Assembly (NCBI RefSeq): GCF_025370935.1
Contig: NC_133486.1
Span: 10,897,557 to 10,961,556, forward strand
Direction: 5' to 3'
DNA: 64,000 nt
Origin: Choristoneura fumiferana
Lineage: Eukaryota > Arthropoda > Insecta > Lepidoptera > Tortricidae
Part shown: positions 63,921 to 64,000 of the stretch, piece by piece
Layout: every line of letters begins with the position of its first letter
Numbering within the stretch: position 1 is the stretch's first letter
Position numbers and translations under genes: made by a program
Notes under the pieces: generated by a model
Seen by the model: the letters and a program-made list of their open reading frames with translations, nothing else
Told to the model about the DNA's origin: nothing
Database searches by the model: none

Positions 63921-64000
63921 TAAAATCACCACTGATTGCAGTGGCGTAACTATAGGGTGGCAGGGCTGGCAAAATGCCACGGGCCCCCGAACCAAGAGGG

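Overview
The window looks like a lepidopteran (moth or butterfly) nuclear genome segment. It is AT-rich and packed with short interspersed repeats typical of Lepidoptera: tRNA-derived SINEs with (CAT/ATG)n tails, 5'-truncated non-LTR retrotransposon ends, TA- and TTA-flanked MITEs, and the CTAGCTTTTGCCCGC...CGCATTTATAATATTAGT family. The only host gene that can be supported is split into short exons by long repeat-filled introns. The species call is inferred from repeat style, not from a database.

That gene is a synaptotagmin on the minus strand. Seven coding exons (62057-62200, 48451-48573, 41925-42079, 39729-39897, 37834-37954, 33179-33350, 32455-32652) plus the last four coding bases at 31985-31988 join in frame with GT-AG introns. 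They give a 361-residue C-terminal product: a linker, a C2A and a C2B domain, and a short tail. The transmembrane N-terminus and promoter must lie beyond base 64000. C2A has all its Ca2+ ligands. C2B has four Asp ligands, with Glu at the fifth, as in the Syt3/6/9/10 and insect Syt-alpha/beta group. The protein would be a Ca2+-sensing membrane-trafficking factor.

Layout. 1-31 kb, downstream of the gene, has no recognisable host gene; it is a repeat field with two weak exon-like islands (10125-10365 and around 29242-29602). 31.6-62.2 kb is the synaptotagmin gene. 62.2-64 kb is its upstream intron, again repeats.

The clearest mobile elements are: a 1,440-bp element with 287-bp terminal inverted repeats and TA duplications (25011-26450); TA-flanked MITEs starting CAGTC; PIF/Harbinger-like MITEs with TTA/TAA duplications; foldback elements carrying divergent tRNA-like Pol III promoter arms (8684-9459, 40147-40860); and several RTE-like LINE and SINE copies whose target-site duplications can be read directly. 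Nested insertions give a relative order of events. No CRISPR array, prokaryotic operon, rRNA gene or functional tRNA gene was seen.
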